Translations under genes and position numbers: made by a program
DNA from: Desulfitibacter sp. BRH_c19
GTDB taxonomy: Bacteria; Bacillota; DSM-16504; Desulfitibacterales; Desulfitibacteraceae
Length of the DNA stretch: 64,000 nucleotides
NCBI GenBank assembly: GCA_001515945.1
Contig: LOER01000032.1
Span: forward strand, 1 to 64,000
Direction: 5' to 3'
In this document: one piece after another, positions 62,391 to 64,000 of the stretch
Position numbering within the stretch: the stretch's first letter is position 1
How the letters are laid out: each line of letters starts with the position of its first letter
The notes under the pieces: model-generated
Told to the model about the DNA's origin: nothing
Seen by the model: the letters and a program-made list of their open reading frames with translations, nothing else
The model's database searches: none

Positions 62391-63671
62391 CTATTTTTGA
62401 CTATCTGCTAATGCATTATCAAGATCATTTCTTATATCTTCTATATCTTCTATTCCTATGGATAACCTAATTAAATCATCACTTACACCACTAGCTAATC
62501 GTTGTTCAGGTGTTAATTGCTGATGTGTTGTACTAGCAGGATGGATAACAAGTGATTTAGCATCCCCTATATTAGCAAGCAATGAAAACAGCTTTAAACT
62601 ATCAATGAATTTCTTACCTTCCTTAAGGCCACCTTTTATACCAAATGTCATAAGTGCACCACAACCCTTTGGAAGATACTTTTGAGCATGGTCATAATTT
62701 GGATGAGCCTCTAGACCAGGATAGTTTACCCAACTTACACTAGGATGTGTGCTCAAATGCCTCGCTATTGCAAGGGCATTTTCGCTATGTCTTTCCATTC
62801 TAAGATGAAGGGTCTCGATTCCTTGTAATAGTAGAAAAGAGTTAAATGGACTGAGACTGCAGCCAATATCTCTCAATAACTGAACTCGTGCTTTAACTAT
62901 ATAGGCTGCGGGTCCACATACTTCAGTATAGCTAACTCCATGGTAACTTGGATCAGGATCTACTAGTCCAGGAAATTTATCTTTAGTCCATTGAAATTTA
63001 CCAGAATCTACGATTACCCCTGCAATTGAGGTTCCATGACCTCCTAAGAATTTAGTTGCGGAATGAACAATTATATGTGCTCCATGCTCAAATGGGCGGC
63101 ATAAATATGGAGTAGCAAAGGTATTATCAACTATCAACGGTATATTATGTTCTTCTGCCAGTTTTGATAAAGCTTCAATATCAGGGATGTCCATTTTTGG
63201 GTTTCCAATTGATTCTATATACAAGCACTTAGTTTGTGGAGTTATGGCACTAGCCATTTCAGTAACATCAGGCTTCACCATTGTTACATTTATACCGATT
63301 TTTTTTAATGTAACAGCAAATAGATTAAAGGTTCCTCCATAAAGGCTTGAAGATGATACCAGATGATCCCCAGCTTCACATATGTTTAAGATTGCAAGAG
63401 TAATGGCAGCTTGTCCTGAAGATACTGCTAAAGCTCCCACTCCACCTTCTAGAGAAGCTACTCTTTTTTCGAGAACATCAGTAGTAGGGTTCATTATTCT
63501 TGTATAGATGTTTCCTGGCTCTTCTAAAGAGAATAGTCGTGCAGCATGATCACTATCCTCAAATAAGTAACTTGTGGTTTGATAAATTGGAACAGCCCTA
63601 GATAAAGTGTCTTTATCTGGAACATGTCCTTCATGAAGTGCTCTGGTGTTAAAGTTAAATTTGTTGTTCAT
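62391..63671 (-). CDS. metY: O-acetylhomoserine aminocarboxypropyltransferase (sulfhydrylase)
   Basis: A PLP enzyme that makes homocysteine from O-acetylhomoserine and sulfide. The 426-residue protein has [48 protein letters not shown] and the PLP lysine in [17 protein letters not shown]. The length and N-terminus favour MetY over the shorter MetB/MetC enzymes. AAGGAGAGAG precedes the ATG. A SAM-I riboswitch controls it. Confidence 0.93.
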   Translation of the reverse strand: MNNKFNFNTRALHEGHVPDKDTLSRAVPIYQTTSYLFEDSDHAARLFSLEEPGNIYTRIMNPTTDVLEKRVASLEGGVGALAVSSGQAAITLAILNICEAGDHLVSSSSLYGGTFNLFAVTLKKIGINVTMVKPDVTEMASAITPQTKCLYIESIGNPKMDIPDIEALSKLAEEHNIPLIVDNTFATPYLCRPFEHGAHIIVHSATKFLGGHGTSIAGVIVDSGKFQWTKDKFPGLVDPDPSYHGVSYTEVCGPAAYIVKARVQLLRDIGCSLSPFNSFLLLQGIETLHLRMERHSENALAIARHLSTHPSVSWVNYPGLEAHPNYDHAQKYLPKGCGALMTFGIKGGLKEGKKFIDSLKLFSLLANIGDAKSLVIHPASTTHQQLTPEQRLASGVSDDLIRLSIGIEDIEDIRNDLDNALADSQK

Positions 63672-63696
63672 AATTACTCTCTCCTTTTAATATAAA

Positions 63697-63847
63697 ATAA
63701 GCCCCTTCGATAAGAAGAGGCTTTTAACGGCATTTCGACTCTCTTATCTATCAGCCAATAAAAAACTGGGGCTGCAGGATTTAGCACCTTCCCTAAGGGG
63801 GGTTGCCGGGTTTCATAGGGCCAGTCCCTCCACCACTCTAAATAAGA
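63697..63847 (-). promoter_or_regulatory. SAM-I (S-box) riboswitch of metY
   Basis: The minus strand shows the conserved S-box core: CTTATTTAGAG for helix P1, GGTGGAGGGACTGGCCCTATGAA, CCCGGCAACC, GGTGCTAAATCCTGCAG, and the P1 partner GATAAGAG at about 63742. The expression platform is the hairpin AAGCCTCTTC-TTATC-GAAGGGGCTT followed by ATTTTA (63697-63726). When SAM is bound, transcription should stop before metY. Confidence 0.95.
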
Positions 63848-63868
63848 TTCTTTATTAAATTATTTAAA

Positions 63869-63897
63869 ACTATACAACTAATTAAATTATTTGTCAA
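63869..63897 (-). promoter_or_regulatory. Promoter of the SAM riboswitch-metY transcript
   Basis: On the minus strand a perfect TTGACA (63892-63897) and TATAGT (63869-63874) are 17 bases apart and end about 20 bases before the aptamer. Confidence 0.85.
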
Positions 63898-63906
63898 GTT
63901 AAGTTT

Positions 63907-64000
63907 CTATACCGAGATACTAGGCTTTTGAGTTTTATTACGCTGCTTTTGTAAAAACCAGATAGTAGCAACTAGTATAAATCCAACTATATCAGTAAGC
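63907..64000 (-). CDS. C-terminus of a membrane protein, cut by window edge
   Basis: The last 31 window codons on the minus strand read DIVGFILVATIWFLQKQRN, then a polar tail KTQKPSISV and TAG at 63907. One hydrophobic helix followed by a basic cytoplasmic tail is typical of the end of a multi-pass transporter. The rest lies outside, so no family can be named. Confidence 0.6.
   Translation of the reverse strand, partial: LTDIVGFILVATIWFLQKQRNKTQKPSISV

Overview
The window is a low-GC (roughly 35%) bacterial chromosome segment with Gram-positive signals: strong Shine-Dalgarno sites, frequent TTG/GTG starts, intrinsic terminators, an S-box (SAM-I) riboswitch and a spore protein of the SspH family. 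Menaquinone-type genes, a quinone-linked succinate dehydrogenase/fumarate reductase, the siroheme-dependent heme route and a FeoAB iron importer point to an anaerobic, endospore-forming Clostridia-type Firmicute, perhaps Peptococcaceae-like. I cannot name the species. Nearly all genes are on the minus strand.

Layout. 1-300: a tRNA cluster (Pro-TGG, Glu-TTC, Val-TAC) with its promoter. 0.3-12.5 kb: a complete glycogen operon, transcribed glgB-glgC-glgD-glgA-glgP-GH13 glycosidase-malQ. 12.6-16.8 kb: an rRNA methyltransferase, SspH, an EVE-domain protein and an FtsA-like ATPase. 17-28 kb: a heme operon, polyprenyl synthase-sirC-hemA-hemC-cobA/hemD-ahbC-hemB-ahbD-ahbA-ahbB-hemL. It encodes glutamyl-tRNA to uroporphyrinogen III, siroheme, and then heme by decarboxylation of siroheme. 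28-31 kb: sdhCAB. 31-38.9 kb: peptidase, hydrolase, RidA, a coiled-coil protein, threonine dehydratase, ubiE with a degenerate prenyl-synthase homologue, and speD. 39-46 kb: a membrane phosphatase-like protein with a glycosyltransferase, then feoA with a split feoB, divergent from an MntR/DtxR-type regulator. 46-50 kb: mixed small genes and decayed fragments. 50.4-54.5 kb and 58.9-63.7 kb: aspartate-family amino-acid genes (a second homoserine dehydrogenase, an ApgM-type putative homoserine kinase, thrC, lysC, hom with ACT, an ACT regulator and SAM-riboswitch-controlled metY).

A roughly 4-kb islet separates the two amino-acid blocks. It lies between an intact tRNA-Pro(GGG) at 58754-58830 and a copy of its 3' half at 54737-54789. 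It carries a secreted M14-type peptidase and, next to the intact tRNA, the last codons of a tyrosine integrase. This is the geometry expected of an integrative element that has decayed.

Other points for a second look: an apparent AUU start codon for the second homoserine dehydrogenase; a broken or frameshifted small gene between hom and lysC that contains canonical -1 slippery heptamers; a two-polypeptide FeoB; a 101-nt hemA/hemC overlap; palindromes in promoter spacers; and a frameshifted GH25 lysozyme fragment. I found no complete transposon, prophage or CRISPR array.
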